From Methylobacterium radiotolerans JCM 2831 (GTDB taxonomy: Bacteria > Pseudomonadota > Alphaproteobacteria > Rhizobiales > Beijerinckiaceae): 64,000 bases of DNA. Where the stretch lies: positions 4,573,001-4,637,000 of the forward strand of contig NC_010505.1 in NCBI RefSeq assembly GCF_000019725.1. Reading direction: 5' to 3'. The position numbers and the translations under genes were made by a program. The notes under the pieces are model-generated. The model was not told the origin of the DNA, searched no databases, and saw only the letters and a program-made list of their open reading frames with translations. How positions within the stretch are numbered: the stretch's first letter is position 1; each line of letters begins with the position of its first letter. Below, piece after piece: positions 53,437-62,869 of the stretch.

Positions 53437-54828
53437 TCATATAGGTACGGCGTCGCGCGGTGGCAGGGGGGCGCGGATACTGAGTTCCGGAGAATGTCGC
53501 GGCGCGGCGCCGCGCTCGAAGATGTGGCGGGCCCAGGAGACGCGCACGATCGCCCCGTGGGCGTCCGGCGCCGCGACGTTCATGAGGGCGAGCTGCGCCC
53601 CCGAGCGCTCGATCAGGGTCTTGGCGATGAACAGCCCGAGGCCGAGCCCGGCCCCCACGGTCCCGCCGGATTGCGGCCGGTCGTGGCTGCGGGTGGTGAC
53701 GTAGGGCTCGCCCGCCCGCAGCAGCACCTCGCTGGAGAAGCCCGGCCCGTCGTCGCGGATCTCGATCCAGACGCGGTCGGGGGTCCAGCGCCCCTCCACG
53801 GTGACGCCGGCCTCGGCGAAGTCGACGGCGTTGTCGAGGATGTTGGCGAGCCCGAACATGACGCCCGGGTTGCGCCGGCAGGCGGGCTCCGGCCCCTCGC
53901 CGGTGCTGGTGACGGCGAGGGCGGCGCCGAGTGCCCGCTGCGGCGCCACCAGCTCCTCCACGAGGTGGCTGAACGTCACCGTCTCCAGGAAGCCGGCCCC
54001 CGCCCCGTCCCCGTCGAGGGAGGTCAGCTTGCCGAGGATGCCGCGGCAGCGGTCGACCTGCTCGCGCAGCAGGTTGAGATCCTCCGCCACCGCCGGTGAG
54101 GCGGTGGGGCCGAGCTGGCGGATCAGCTCCTTGGTCACAACCATGATCGTGCCCAGCGGTGTGCCCAATTCGTGGGCAGCCGCGGCCGCGAGCCCGTCGA
54201 GCTGCGACAGGTGCTGCTCGCGGGCGAGCACCAGCTCGGTGGCGGCGAGCGCCTGGGCGAGGAGCCGGGTCTCCTCGGCCACCCGCCACGCGTAGACGCC
54301 CGTGAAGGCGGTGCCGAGCAGGATCGCGGTCCAGACGCCGGAGACGTACAGGAACGGCAGCTCGATCCGACCGTCCGCGAACCAGGGCAGGGGCCGGTGC
54401 ACCAGCGCGAGCAGGGTCGCGAGGCCCACCGCCAGGAGGCCGAGCGCCAGCGTCCGCTCGGGCGGCAGGGCGGTGGCGGAGATCAGCACGGGGGCGAGGA
54501 ACAGCAGCGAGAACGGGTTCTGGAGCCCGCCCGTGAGGAACAGCAGGGCCGCGAGCTGCACGATGTCGAAGGCGAGGAGCAGCGCCGCGGAATCGTCGCT
54601 GAGCCGGTAGCTCGCCGGGAAGCGGATCCGCAGGGCGAGGTTCAGCCAGGACGAGGTGGCGATCACCAGGAAGCACCAGCCGAAGGGCAGCGGCAGGCCG
54701 AGGCCGAACTGCGCCCCGACGACCGCCGCGCTCTGGCCCGTGATGGCGAGCCAGCGCAGGCGGACGAAGGTGTCGAGCCGCAGGTGTCGCGCGTCGCGAC
54801 CGAGGCCGCTGAGATCGGTATCGGGCAT
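53437..54828 (-). CDS. regB: Redox sensor histidine kinase RegB/ActS/PrrB
   Basis: Membrane sensor kinase (463 aa) with six TMs in the first ~200 residues. Two family redox elements are present: the quinone-binding heptapeptide GGLQNPF (100-106), and the reactive cysteine of the dimerisation domain, Cys261 in DRCRGIL. His219 in HELGTPLG is the phosphorylation site, and the kinase core has NILDNAVDFA, DDGPGFS and GGTVGAGLGLGLFIAKTLIE. The ATG at 54828 gives a normal N-terminus (MPDTDLSGLGRDARHLRLDT). Paired with regA. It faces the phaZ gene. Confidence 0.94.
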   Translation of the reverse strand: MPDTDLSGLGRDARHLRLDTFVRLRWLAITGQSAAVVGAQFGLGLPLPFGWCFLVIATSSWLNLALRIRFPASYRLSDDSAALLLAFDIVQLAALLFLTGGLQNPFSLLFLAPVLISATALPPERTLALGLLAVGLATLLALVHRPLPWFADGRIELPFLYVSGVWTAILLGTAFTGVYAWRVAEETRLLAQALAATELVLAREQHLSQLDGLAAAAAHELGTPLGTIMVVTKELIRQLGPTASPAVAEDLNLLREQVDRCRGILGKLTSLDGDGAGAGFLETVTFSHLVEELVAPQRALGAALAVTSTGEGPEPACRRNPGVMFGLANILDNAVDFAEAGVTVEGRWTPDRVWIEIRDDGPGFSSEVLLRAGEPYVTTRSHDRPQSGGTVGAGLGLGLFIAKTLIERSGAQLALMNVAAPDAHGAIVRVSWARHIFERGAAPRHSPELSIRAPLPPRDAVPI

Positions 54829-54996
54829 AGACTGTATCGTGCGTCGCCGGACGGGCGCCGCCGGAGCGGCGTCCCGCGGACTCCCTTCGCACGACGCGGT
54901 GCTGGGAATCCCGGCATGCCGACCCGGACACGTCGTCGCTGGCGGAGGGTCGCCGGCGGATCTGGTCACAGGCAAGTCGCCGCAGCTGCGGGATGT

Positions 54997-55017
54997 TCCA
55001 CCCGCGTTCAGGGTGGA
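54997..55017. promoter_or_regulatory. Inverted repeat between regB and phaZ
   Basis: Perfect TCCACCC/GGGTGGA arms with a 7-nt loop, about 85 bp before the phaZ ATG. May be an operator for either divergent gene; RegA sites are loosely defined and cannot be confirmed by eye. Confidence 0.35.
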
Positions 55018-55100
55018 GCATTATCCTACCGAATCGGGTTGCAGGGGGTATGGGTCGCGCGGCTCGAAGCCCGCGGCCGGACCGAGACCGCGAGGTGACG

Positions 55101-56378
55101 ATGCTGCTGGCCTATTCCCTGTACGAGGGCGCGCGCGCCCTGATGGCACCCGCCCGCGTCGCCGCCGACCTCACCCGCTACGGGCTGCAGATGCCGGGCA
55201 ACCCCCTGGCCTACGGACCCTATGCCCGCGCGGTCAGCGCCGGCTGCGAGATGTTCGAGCGCGTCACCCGCCAGTACGGCAAGCCCGCCTTCGGCTTCAC
55301 CGAGACGGTGGTGGACGGCGCGGCGGTCCCGGTCACCGAGCGGGTGGTCTGGGAGCGGCCGTTCTGCCGCCTGATCGCCTTCGACCGCGCGTTCCAGGCG
55401 GCCCCCGCGGAGCCGCAGCCCAAGCTGCTGATCGTCGCGCCGATGTCGGGTCACTACGCCACGCTGCTGCGCGGCACCGTCGAGGCGATGCTGCCGAACC
55501 ACCGGGTGTATATCACCGACTGGACCGACGCCCGGATGGTGCCGCTCTTCGCCGGCCAGTTCGATCTGGACGACTACATCGACTACCTGCAGGAGATGTT
55601 CGCGGTCCTGGGGCCGGACCTGCACGTCATGGCGGTCTGCCAGCCGGCCGTGCCGGTGATCGCCGCGGTGGCGCTGATGGAGGCGGCCGACGAGCCGGCG
55701 GTGCCGACCTCCATGACCCTGATGGGCGGCCCGATCGACACCCGCCGCTCGCCCACCGCGGTGAACTGCCTCGCGCAGGAGCGCGGTCAGAAGTGGTTCG
55801 AGCAGAACACGATCAGCCTCGTGCCGCCGATCTACCCGGGCGCGTGGCGCCGGGTCTATCCGGGCTTCCTGCAGCTCTCGGGCTTCATGGCGATGAACCT
55901 CGACCGCCACGTCACCGCCCATTCGGACATGTTCGACCATCTGGTGACGGGCGACGGCGACTCGGCCGAGAAGCACCGTGAGTTCTACGACGAGTACCTC
56001 GCCGTGATGGACCTGACGGCCGAGTACTACCTCCAGACCGTGCAGACCGTGTTCGTCGACCACGCCCTGCCGACGGGACAGATGAAGCACCGCGGCGCAC
56101 CGGTCGATCTCGGCGCCGTCCGCCGCTGCGCGATCCTGGCGGTGGAGGGCGAGAACGACGACATCTCCGGCGTCGGCCAGACCAAGGCGGCCCTCGACCT
56201 GACGCCGAACCTGCCCGAGGCACGCAAGGCCTACCACCTCCAGGCCGGCGTCGGCCATTACGGCGTGTTCAACGGCTCGCGCTACCGGGCGGTGATCGCG
56301 CCCCGGATCGCGGCCTTCATCCGCGCCATGCAGGCGGTGCCGGGCGCGCGGGGCGGCCACCTGCGGCAGGTGGGCTGA
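55101..56378 (+). CDS. phaZ: Intracellular polyhydroxyalkanoate (PHB) depolymerase PhaZ
   Basis: Alpha/beta-hydrolase of 425 aa that mobilises amorphous intracellular PHB. Family pattern: LIVAPMSGHYATLLRGTVEA, VYITDWTDARMVPLFAGQFD, and a lipase-box-like AVCQPAVP with a cysteine nucleophile (Cys180) instead of Ser, as in Ralstonia PhaZ1. The His/Asp partners appear in VEGENDDISGVGQT and AGVGHYGVFNGSRY. ATG 55101 was selected because the protein starts cleanly (MLLAYSLYEGARALM); an upstream ATG would add a region in the regB promoter. Divergent from regB. Confidence 0.93.
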   Translation: MLLAYSLYEGARALMAPARVAADLTRYGLQMPGNPLAYGPYARAVSAGCEMFERVTRQYGKPAFGFTETVVDGAAVPVTERVVWERPFCRLIAFDRAFQAAPAEPQPKLLIVAPMSGHYATLLRGTVEAMLPNHRVYITDWTDARMVPLFAGQFDLDDYIDYLQEMFAVLGPDLHVMAVCQPAVPVIAAVALMEAADEPAVPTSMTLMGGPIDTRRSPTAVNCLAQERGQKWFEQNTISLVPPIYPGAWRRVYPGFLQLSGFMAMNLDRHVTAHSDMFDHLVTGDGDSAEKHREFYDEYLAVMDLTAEYYLQTVQTVFVDHALPTGQMKHRGAPVDLGAVRRCAILAVEGENDDISGVGQTKAALDLTPNLPEARKAYHLQAGVGHYGVFNGSRYRAVIAPRIAAFIRAMQAVPGARGGHLRQVG

Positions 56379-56884
56379 GCCCGGACCGGGCACGACGCGC
56401 CCCGTTCCCGTGCGGGAGCGGAGCGAGGACGGAGTCGGCGCGCGGTCGGCCCTCCCACTTCTGGCGCGGTCGCGCCGGCATCGCGCCCGCGCCTGTGCGC
56501 GCACGCCTCCCCGCCTTTCCGGAGGCCGCGGGCGAGCCGGACATCCGGGGCCGCCGTCGGTGCGGGCCCTCCGCGCCCCGGCGGTTCCGGGATGACGCGC
56601 CGTCGCGAGACCGCGCGCGAAACAGACCGCCGATCCTGAATACATAACGCAGGGACGGTCGGGCTGGCGCGGGGCTTGCGAGACGCGCCCCGTGAGTTCG
56701 AGCCGCGCCACCCCAGCCCCCATCCACGCCGCCGTCGCCCCGAGGCCGGCGGCGGTGTGGGCGCTTGCCCGGGCCGCGTTGTCACGTCGGGCCATTGCGC
56801 CCGTGCATCAGAACCGTTCAAACTCGCCCGCAAGGTGCGGGCCGGCGACCGATGCTTGAGATCCGCACCGCCAGGGAGAAGACG
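56379..56884. repeat. Long intergenic region with a degraded hairpin repeat
   Basis: About 506 bp. CCCGTTCCCGTGCGGGAGCGG at about 56400 is related to the CTCTCCC/GGGAGAG repeat seen elsewhere. The rest to 56640 is GC-rich and arginine-coding in most frames. A lower-GC patch (56630-56660) precedes the transport gene cluster and may contain a promoter. No ORF is supported. Confidence 0.45.
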
Positions 56885-58471
56885 ATGGACCGCAGGACCT
56901 TTCTCAAGGGTTCGGCTGCGCTCGGTTTGGCTGCGCCGCAGCTCGCGCGGCCGGCCCTCGCGCAGGGCGGCAAGGTCCTGCGCTTCGTGCCGCAGGCGAA
57001 CCTCGCCAATTTCGACCCGATCTGGGGGACCCAGTACGTGGTGCGCAACGCCGGCACCCTCGTCTGGGACATGCTCTACGGCGTCGACGCGCAGCTGAAG
57101 CCGCAGCGCCAGATGGTCGAGTCCGAGGAGGTCTCGGGCGACAAGCTGACCTGGACCTTCCGGCTGCGCCCCGGCCTCAAGTGGCACGACGGCGAGCCGG
57201 TGCTGGCCAAGGACGTGGTGGCGAGCCTCACCCGCTGGATGGCCCGGGACCCGATCGGCCTGATGATCCGCGGGATCCAGGACGACCTCGCGGCGACCGA
57301 CGACAAGACCTTCCAGTGGCGCCTGAAGAAGCCGTTCCCGAAGCTGCTCTACGCGCTCGGCAAGACCAACGCGCCGATGGCGCTGATGATGCCGGAGCGG
57401 ATCGCCAAGACCGACCCGTTCACGCAGATCTCCGAGTATGTCGGCTCGGGCCCGATGAAGTTCGTCCGCAACGAGTGGGTGCCGGGCGCCCGGGCGGTGT
57501 TCGAGACCTTCACCGACTACAAGCCCCGCGACGAGCCGAATTCCTGGCTCGCCGGCGGCAAGCGCATGCTGGTCGACCGGGTCGAGTGGGTGATCATGCC
57601 GGACGCCGCCACCGCGTCGGCGGCCCTGCAGAACGGCGAGGTCGACTGGTGGGAGAACCCGATCTCCGACCTCGTGCCGCTGCTGCGCAAGAACGCCAAC
57701 CTCAACGTCGATATCGCCGACCCGCTGGGCAATGTCGGGTCGTTCCGGATGAACCACCTGCACCCGCCCTTCGACAACCCGAAGATCCGCCAGGCGGTCA
57801 TGACCGCCATGAGCCAGGAGGACTACATGCGGGCGATCGTCGGCGACGACGACAGCCTGTGGAAGAAGCTGCCGGGCTTCTTCACGCCGGGGACGCCCCT
57901 CTACAGCGAGGCGGGCGGCGGCAATGTCGGCAAGGGCGACATCAAGCTCGGCCAGAAGCTGCTCAAGGAGGCCGGCTACAAGGGCGAGCCGGTGGTCTGC
58001 GTCGTGGCGCAGGACCAGGGGATCACCAAGGCGCAGGGCGACATCACCGCCGACCTCCTGAAGCAGATGGGCTTCAACGTCGACTTCGTCGCCACCGACT
58101 GGGGCACGACCGGCACCCGCCGGGCCTCCAAGGCGCCGCCGTCTCAGGGCGGCTGGAACATGTTCCACACCTGGCACGCGGGCGCCGACTGCATCAATCC
58201 GGCGGGCTACCCGGCGGTGCGGGCGAGCGGCGACAAGGCGTGGTTCGGCTGGCCCAGCATCCCGCCGGTCGAGACCGCCATCGCCGAGTGGTTCGACGCC
58301 GCCGACCCGGCCGCCGAGAAGGCCGCCATCGACAAGGTCAACGCCGCCGCCTGCGAGGGCGTGGTCTACGTGCCCACCGGGTTCTTCCTCGGCTACCAGG
58401 CGTGGCGCAAGAACGTCTCGGGCATCGTGAAGGGGCCGATCCCCTTCACCTGGGGCGTGTCGAAGGCGTGA
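56885..58471 (+). CDS. ABC transporter substrate-binding protein (dipeptide family 5)
   Basis: Periplasmic binding protein of 528 aa. Twin-arginine signal MDRRTFLKGSAALGLAAP to ALAQ. The SBP_bac_5 fold starts GKVLRFVPQANLANFDPIWG, with VSGDKLTWTFRLRPGLKWHD, VLAKDVVASLTRWMARDPIG and VGSGPMKFVRNEWVPGARAV. A Tat signal suggests export in a folded state, common in alphaproteobacterial family 5 binding proteins. ATG 56885 follows GGGAGAA. First gene of a Dpp-like cluster; substrate cannot be read, peptides or aminated compounds are likely given the amidohydrolase at the end. Confidence 0.9.
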   Translation: MDRRTFLKGSAALGLAAPQLARPALAQGGKVLRFVPQANLANFDPIWGTQYVVRNAGTLVWDMLYGVDAQLKPQRQMVESEEVSGDKLTWTFRLRPGLKWHDGEPVLAKDVVASLTRWMARDPIGLMIRGIQDDLAATDDKTFQWRLKKPFPKLLYALGKTNAPMALMMPERIAKTDPFTQISEYVGSGPMKFVRNEWVPGARAVFETFTDYKPRDEPNSWLAGGKRMLVDRVEWVIMPDAATASAALQNGEVDWWENPISDLVPLLRKNANLNVDIADPLGNVGSFRMNHLHPPFDNPKIRQAVMTAMSQEDYMRAIVGDDDSLWKKLPGFFTPGTPLYSEAGGGNVGKGDIKLGQKLLKEAGYKGEPVVCVVAQDQGITKAQGDITADLLKQMGFNVDFVATDWGTTGTRRASKAPPSQGGWNMFHTWHAGADCINPAGYPAVRASGDKAWFGWPSIPPVETAIAEWFDAADPAAEKAAIDKVNAAACEGVVYVPTGFFLGYQAWRKNVSGIVKGPIPFTWGVSKA

Positions 58472-58788
58472 TGGCGCCCGCTCTCGCCAAGTCGGGCCGC
58501 CCGACCCGCCCGGTCTCTCGGGCGGGCTACCGGCCTCGGACCGCGCGCTCGGCAACGCGGCCGCGGGACGGGGCGCGAGGCCCCTCTCCCGCACGTGCGC
58601 CGGCGGTGCGCGCGCTCCTGAAGCGTCCGATCCCGCACCCCGACCCGCTCCCGCACGGGAGAGGGGGCGCGTCGCGCTCCGCCGCCAGCGTCGGCGCCCG
58701 ACCCGGACGCGTGAATGTCGGCCCCCGCGATGAGGGCAGGGGCGGCGCTACCCGCCGCGCCTGCCCGCCCGCACGATAGCGAGGACCC
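58472..58788. repeat. Intergenic region with hairpin repeat inside the transport cluster
   Basis: About 317 bp between binding protein and permease. CCCTCTCCCGCACGTGCG (about 58582) and GCTCCCGCACGGGAGAGGG (about 58648) are further copies of the palindromic repeat. Read-through from the binding-protein promoter is possible, but a separate promoter cannot be excluded. Differential 3' stability of the binding protein mRNA is a known consequence of such repeats. Confidence 0.45.
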
Positions 58789-59730
58789 ATGCTCGGCTAT
58801 ATCGGCAGGCGCATCCTCGCCACCATCCCGGTCATGGCGGTGGTCGGGCTGTTCGTCTTCAGCCTCCTCTACTTCGCCCCCGGCGACCCGGCCGCGATCA
58901 TCGCGGGCGACCAGGCGACGCCCGACGACGTCGCCCGCATCCGCGCCACGCTCGGCCTCGACCGGCCCTTCCTGGTGCGGTTCTGGGAATGGTCGTGGCA
59001 GATCCTCCACGGCGATCTCGGCACCTCGATCTTCACCAACCTGCCGGTCACCACCATGATCGGCCAGCGGGTGGAGCCCACCGTCTCGCTGATGCTCGTC
59101 ACCCTGGTCTTCGCGATCCTGGTGGCGGTGCCGCTCGGCGTCGTCGCCGCCTGGAAGGCCGGCAGCCTGATCGACCGCCTCGTGATGGGGCTCGCCGTGA
59201 CGGGCTTCTCGGTGCCGGTCTTCGTGGTCGGCTACGTGCTGGCCTACGTCTTCGCCCTCGAGCTCGGCTGGCTGCCGGTCCAGGGCTACACGCCGATCGA
59301 GCAGGGTCTGTGGCCCTGGCTGTCCAACCTGATCCTGCCGGCGGTGACGCTGGGCCTCGTCTACATCGCGCTGATCGCCCGGGTGACCCGCGCGACCATG
59401 CTCGACGTGCTCCAGCAGGATTACGTGCGCACCGCCCGGGCCAAGGGGCTGGCGCAGGGGCCGGTCCTGTTCGTCCACGCCCTCAAGAACGCCGCGGTGC
59501 CGATCGTCACCGTGATCGGCATCGGCATCGCGTTGCTGATCGGAGGCGCGGTGGTGACCGAGACGGTCTTCGCCATCCCCGGCCTCGGGCGCCTCACCGT
59601 CGACGCGATCCTGCGGCGCGACTACCCGGTCATCCAGGGCGTCGTGCTGCTGTTCAGCTTCGTCTACGTGCTCGTGAACCTCGCCATCGACCTCTTCTAC
59701 ACCGTGCTCGACCCGAGGATCCGCTATTGA
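58789..59730 (+). CDS. ABC transporter permease, DppB-like
   Basis: Inner-membrane permease of 313 aa with six TMs. [20 protein letters not shown] is the first [22 protein letters not shown] is the family periplasmic loop, and [20 protein letters not shown] is the EAA loop. Ends [10 protein letters not shown], as for DppB/OppB. The stop TGA overlaps the TTG start of the next permease. Position 1 of the coupled permease-ATPase series. Confidence 0.93.
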   Translation: MLGYIGRRILATIPVMAVVGLFVFSLLYFAPGDPAAIIAGDQATPDDVARIRATLGLDRPFLVRFWEWSWQILHGDLGTSIFTNLPVTTMIGQRVEPTVSLMLVTLVFAILVAVPLGVVAAWKAGSLIDRLVMGLAVTGFSVPVFVVGYVLAYVFALELGWLPVQGYTPIEQGLWPWLSNLILPAVTLGLVYIALIARVTRATMLDVLQQDYVRTARAKGLAQGPVLFVHALKNAAVPIVTVIGIGIALLIGGAVVTETVFAIPGLGRLTVDAILRRDYPVIQGVVLLFSFVYVLVNLAIDLFYTVLDPRIRY

Positions 59731-60701
59731 CCGCGACCGTCGCGCCCTTCCCCAGCAGCGCCCCGCAGGCGGGCAATCCGCCCGACGGGGCCGTCCCCAA
59801 GGCACCGCCGCCGCCGGGCCTCGCCGTCGCGGCGCCGCTGCCGGACGTCATCCCGGCCCGCAAGCGCCGGGGCAAGGTCTGGACCTACGTGCGCCGCAAC
59901 CCGACCATCGTGGTCGGCGGCGTGCTGCTGCTCATCGTCTTCCTGATGGCGGTGCTCGCGCCTTACCTCGGCACCGTCGACCCGACCGCCCTGGCGCCCG
60001 CCAAGCGCACCCGGGCACCGTCGGCGCAGTACTGGTTCGGCACCGACATGCTCGGCCGCGACGTCTACTCGCGGGTGGTCTACGGCGCCCGGGTCTCGCT
60101 GCTGGTCGGCTTCTCGGTGGCGTTCCTCGCGTCGATCGCCGGGCTGGCGGTCGGCCTCGTCTCCGGCATGGTGCGCTGGCTCGACGGGATCGTCATGCGG
60201 GTCGTCGACGGCATGATGTCGATCCCGCCGATCCTGCTCGCGGTCGCGCTGATGGCGCTCACCCGCGGCTCGGTCCAGAACGTGATCATCGCGATCACCA
60301 TCGCGGAGATCCCGCGCGTCGCCCGCCTCGTGCGCGGCGTGGTGCTGTCGCTGCGCGAGCAGCCCTACGTCGAGGCGGCGGTGACCACGGGCACCCGGAT
60401 GCCGGCGATCATCTGGCGCCACATCCTGCCCAACACGCTGGCGCCCATGACCGTGCAGGCGACCTATATCTGCGCCTCCGCGATGATCACCGAGGCGATC
60501 CTGTCGTTCATCGGCGCGGGCGTGCCGCCCTCGACGCCGTCCTGGGGCAACATCATGGCCGAGGGCCGGGCCCTCTGGCAGGTGAAGTTCTACATCATCC
60601 TGTTCCCGGCGATCTTCCTCTCGATGACGGTGCTCGCCGTGAACCTCGTCGGCGACGGCCTGCGCGACGCCCTCGACCCCCGCATGGCGAAAGACGTGTG
60701 A
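59727..60701 (+). CDS. ABC transporter permease, DppC-like
   Basis: Permease of 324 aa. A Pro/Ala-rich cytosolic N-terminus (about 45 residues) precedes [20 protein letters not shown]. Then [19 protein letters not shown], and the EAA loop [20 protein letters not shown], ending [12 protein letters not shown]. The start is TTG 59727 overlapping the preceding stop (TTGA), since no ATG occurs before the conserved region. Stop TGA shares the A of the next ATG. Tight translational coupling indicates stoichiometric assembly. Confidence 0.9.
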   Translation: MTATVAPFPSSAPQAGNPPDGAVPKAPPPPGLAVAAPLPDVIPARKRRGKVWTYVRRNPTIVVGGVLLLIVFLMAVLAPYLGTVDPTALAPAKRTRAPSAQYWFGTDMLGRDVYSRVVYGARVSLLVGFSVAFLASIAGLAVGLVSGMVRWLDGIVMRVVDGMMSIPPILLAVALMALTRGSVQNVIIAITIAEIPRVARLVRGVVLSLREQPYVEAAVTTGTRMPAIIWRHILPNTLAPMTVQATYICASAMITEAILSFIGAGVPPSTPSWGNIMAEGRALWQVKFYIILFPAIFLSMTVLAVNLVGDGLRDALDPRMAKDV

Positions 60702-61723
60702 TGAGCACAGGGATGAGCACAGGCGTGAGCGGCACCCCCCTCCTGTCGATCGAGAGCCTGCAGGTCCATTTCCGCACCCCCGACGGGGTGAACCGGGCGG
60801 TGGACGGGGTCTCGTTCGCGATCCAGTCGGGCGAGACCCTGGCGATCGTGGGCGAGTCCGGCTGCGGCAAGTCGGTGACCTCGATGTCGATCCTGCGGCT
60901 CCTGCCCGAGCCGCCGGCCCGCATCGCCGGCGCGATCAAGTTCGAGGGCAGGAACCTGCTCGACCTGCCGAACAGCGCCATGCGCAAGATCCGCGGCAAC
61001 GACATCAGCGTGATCTTCCAGGAGCCGATGACCTCGCTGAACCCGGTGCTGACGGTCGGCCGCCAGATCGGCGAGACCCTGCGGCTGCACCAGGGCCTCG
61101 GCCGCCGGGAGGCCGAGGAGCGGGCGGTGGAGATGCTGACCCTCGTCGGCATCCCCGAGCCGCGGCGCCGGGTGCGGGAATACCCGCACCAGCTCTCCGG
61201 CGGCATGCGCCAGCGGGTGATGATCGCCATCGCGCTCGCCTGCTCGCCGAAACTCCTGATCGCCGACGAGCCGACCACGGCGCTCGACGTGACCATCCAG
61301 GCCCAGATCCTCGACCTGATGCGCGACCTGAAGGCCCGGGTCGGCGCCGCCATCATGCTGATCACCCACGATCTCGGCGTGGTCGCCGAGGTCGCCGACC
61401 GGGTGGTGGTGATGTATGCCGGCCGCAAGGTCGAGGAGGCGCCGGTCCGCGACCTGTTCCGGTCGCCGCGCCACCCCTACACCCGCGGTCTGATGGGGGC
61501 GGTGCCGAAGCTCGGCGCCGTCGAGCACGGCGCCGACGCGCGGCTCGCCGAGATCCCCGGCATGGTGCCGAGCCTCAAAGGTCGGATCGAGGGCTGCGTC
61601 TTCGCCGGGCGCTGCCCGGACGTGACCGACCTGTGCCGCGCCTACGCGCCGGCCCTGGAGCCGAAGGCGCCGGGCCACCTCGCCGCCTGCCACTACGCGC
61701 CGAAGGACGCCCTCGCGGCATGA
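60701..61723 (+). CDS. ABC transporter ATPase, DppD-like
   Basis: Peptide-type ATPase of 340 aa. Walker [12 protein letters not shown]-loop [16 protein letters not shown], signature [15 protein letters not shown], Walker [17 protein letters not shown] and H-loop [10 protein letters not shown]. The C-terminal oligopeptide-transport extension carries the Cys-rich region [19 protein letters not shown], which in some members holds an Fe-S cluster. ATG 60701 shares a base with the previous stop; two more ATGs follow within 12 codons. Confidence 0.93.
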   Translation: MSTGMSTGVSGTPLLSIESLQVHFRTPDGVNRAVDGVSFAIQSGETLAIVGESGCGKSVTSMSILRLLPEPPARIAGAIKFEGRNLLDLPNSAMRKIRGNDISVIFQEPMTSLNPVLTVGRQIGETLRLHQGLGRREAEERAVEMLTLVGIPEPRRRVREYPHQLSGGMRQRVMIAIALACSPKLLIADEPTTALDVTIQAQILDLMRDLKARVGAAIMLITHDLGVVAEVADRVVVMYAGRKVEEAPVRDLFRSPRHPYTRGLMGAVPKLGAVEHGADARLAEIPGMVPSLKGRIEGCVFAGRCPDVTDLCRAYAPALEPKAPGHLAACHYAPKDALAA

Positions 61724-62736
61724 GCGCCACCCCCGCACCCGCCGGTCGCACCCTGCTGGAGGTCAACGACCTCAAGAAGCACTTCGCCCTCGGCGGTGGC
61801 CTGCTCGGCCGCCAGAGCCGCGTGCTCAAGGCGGTGGACGGCCTGTCGTTCACGGTCGCCCGCGGCGAGACCCTCTCGCTCGTCGGCGAGTCCGGCTGCG
61901 GCAAGTCCACCGTCGCCAAGGCGCTGATGCGCCTCTACGCGCCCACCGCCGGACAGGTGGTCCTCGGCGGGAAGCGCATCGATGACCTCTCGGCCGGGGC
62001 GCTCCGGCCCCTGCGGCGCCACATCCAGATGGTCTTCCAGGACCCGTTCTCGTCGCTCAACCCGCGGATGCGGGTGCGGGCGATCCTGGCCGAGCCGATC
62101 CGCAATTTCGGGCTGGCCCGCAACGCCGCCGACCTGGAGAGCCGGCTGGCCAGCCTGATGGAGCGGGTCGGCCTGCCCCGCGAGGCGCTCGGGCGCTTCC
62201 CGCACGAGTTCTCGGGCGGGCAGCGCCAGCGCATCGGCATCGCCCGGGCGCTCGCCGCCGAGCCGGACCTGATCATCTGCGACGAGGCGGTCTCGGCGCT
62301 CGACGTCTCGGTGAAGGCGCAGATCGTCAACCTGCTGCGCGACCTGCAGCGCGAGCTCGACCTCGCGATGCTGTTCATCTCGCACGACCTCGCCATCGTC
62401 GAGCACATGACCCACCGCGTCGCCGTGATGTATCTCGGCAAGATCGTCGAGATCGGCCCGCGCCGGGACATCTTCCTGGCGCCCAAGCACCCCTACACCC
62501 AGGCCCTGCTCTCGGCGGTGCCGATCCCCGAGCCCGGGGCCGGGCGCACCCGCATCGTCCTCAAGGGCGACGTGCCGAGCCCGATCAACCCGCCGTCGGG
62601 CTGCCGCTTCCACACCCGCTGCCCGCACGCCTTCGACCGCTGCCGGACCGAGGTGCCCGGCCTCGACCCGGTGGGCTCCGGCCACTTCGCCGCCTGCCAC
62701 CTCAACGACACGGCCGTGCCCGCCCGGGCGGCCTGA
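61720..62736 (+). CDS. ABC transporter ATPase, DppF-like
   Basis: Second ATPase (338 aa) of the heterodimeric motor. Walker [12 protein letters not shown]-loop [16 protein letters not shown], signature [15 protein letters not shown], Walker [18 protein letters not shown]-loop [11 protein letters not shown]-terminal Cys cluster [19 protein letters not shown] like its partner. Start ATG 61720 in the ATGA overlap with dppD. Last gene of the transporter block; a 133-bp repeat-containing gap precedes the amidohydrolase gene. Confidence 0.93.
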   Translation: MSATPAPAGRTLLEVNDLKKHFALGGGLLGRQSRVLKAVDGLSFTVARGETLSLVGESGCGKSTVAKALMRLYAPTAGQVVLGGKRIDDLSAGALRPLRRHIQMVFQDPFSSLNPRMRVRAILAEPIRNFGLARNAADLESRLASLMERVGLPREALGRFPHEFSGGQRQRIGIARALAAEPDLIICDEAVSALDVSVKAQIVNLLRDLQRELDLAMLFISHDLAIVEHMTHRVAVMYLGKIVEIGPRRDIFLAPKHPYTQALLSAVPIPEPGAGRTRIVLKGDVPSPINPPSGCRFHTRCPHAFDRCRTEVPGLDPVGSGHFAACHLNDTAVPARAA

Positions 62737-62869
62737 CGGCGCCGTCCTGGCGAGCGCAGCGAAGCAATCCAGGGCGGCGCGCGGTCCCCGAGCGTGGCGG
62801 ATCCCTGGGTCGCTTCGCTGCGCGCGCGATGACGGGTCGGATTCCCGCGACCAACATCTGGAGTCTCTC
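62737..62869. repeat. Dispersed repeat between ATPase and amidohydrolase genes
   Basis: GCGAGCGCAGCGAAGCAATC (about 62752) and the opposing CGCTTCGCTGCGCGCGCG (about 62811) form an imperfect long inverted repeat. This resembles the short palindromic repeats that are common in Methylobacterium and other alphaproteobacterial intergenic regions. Confidence 0.5.
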
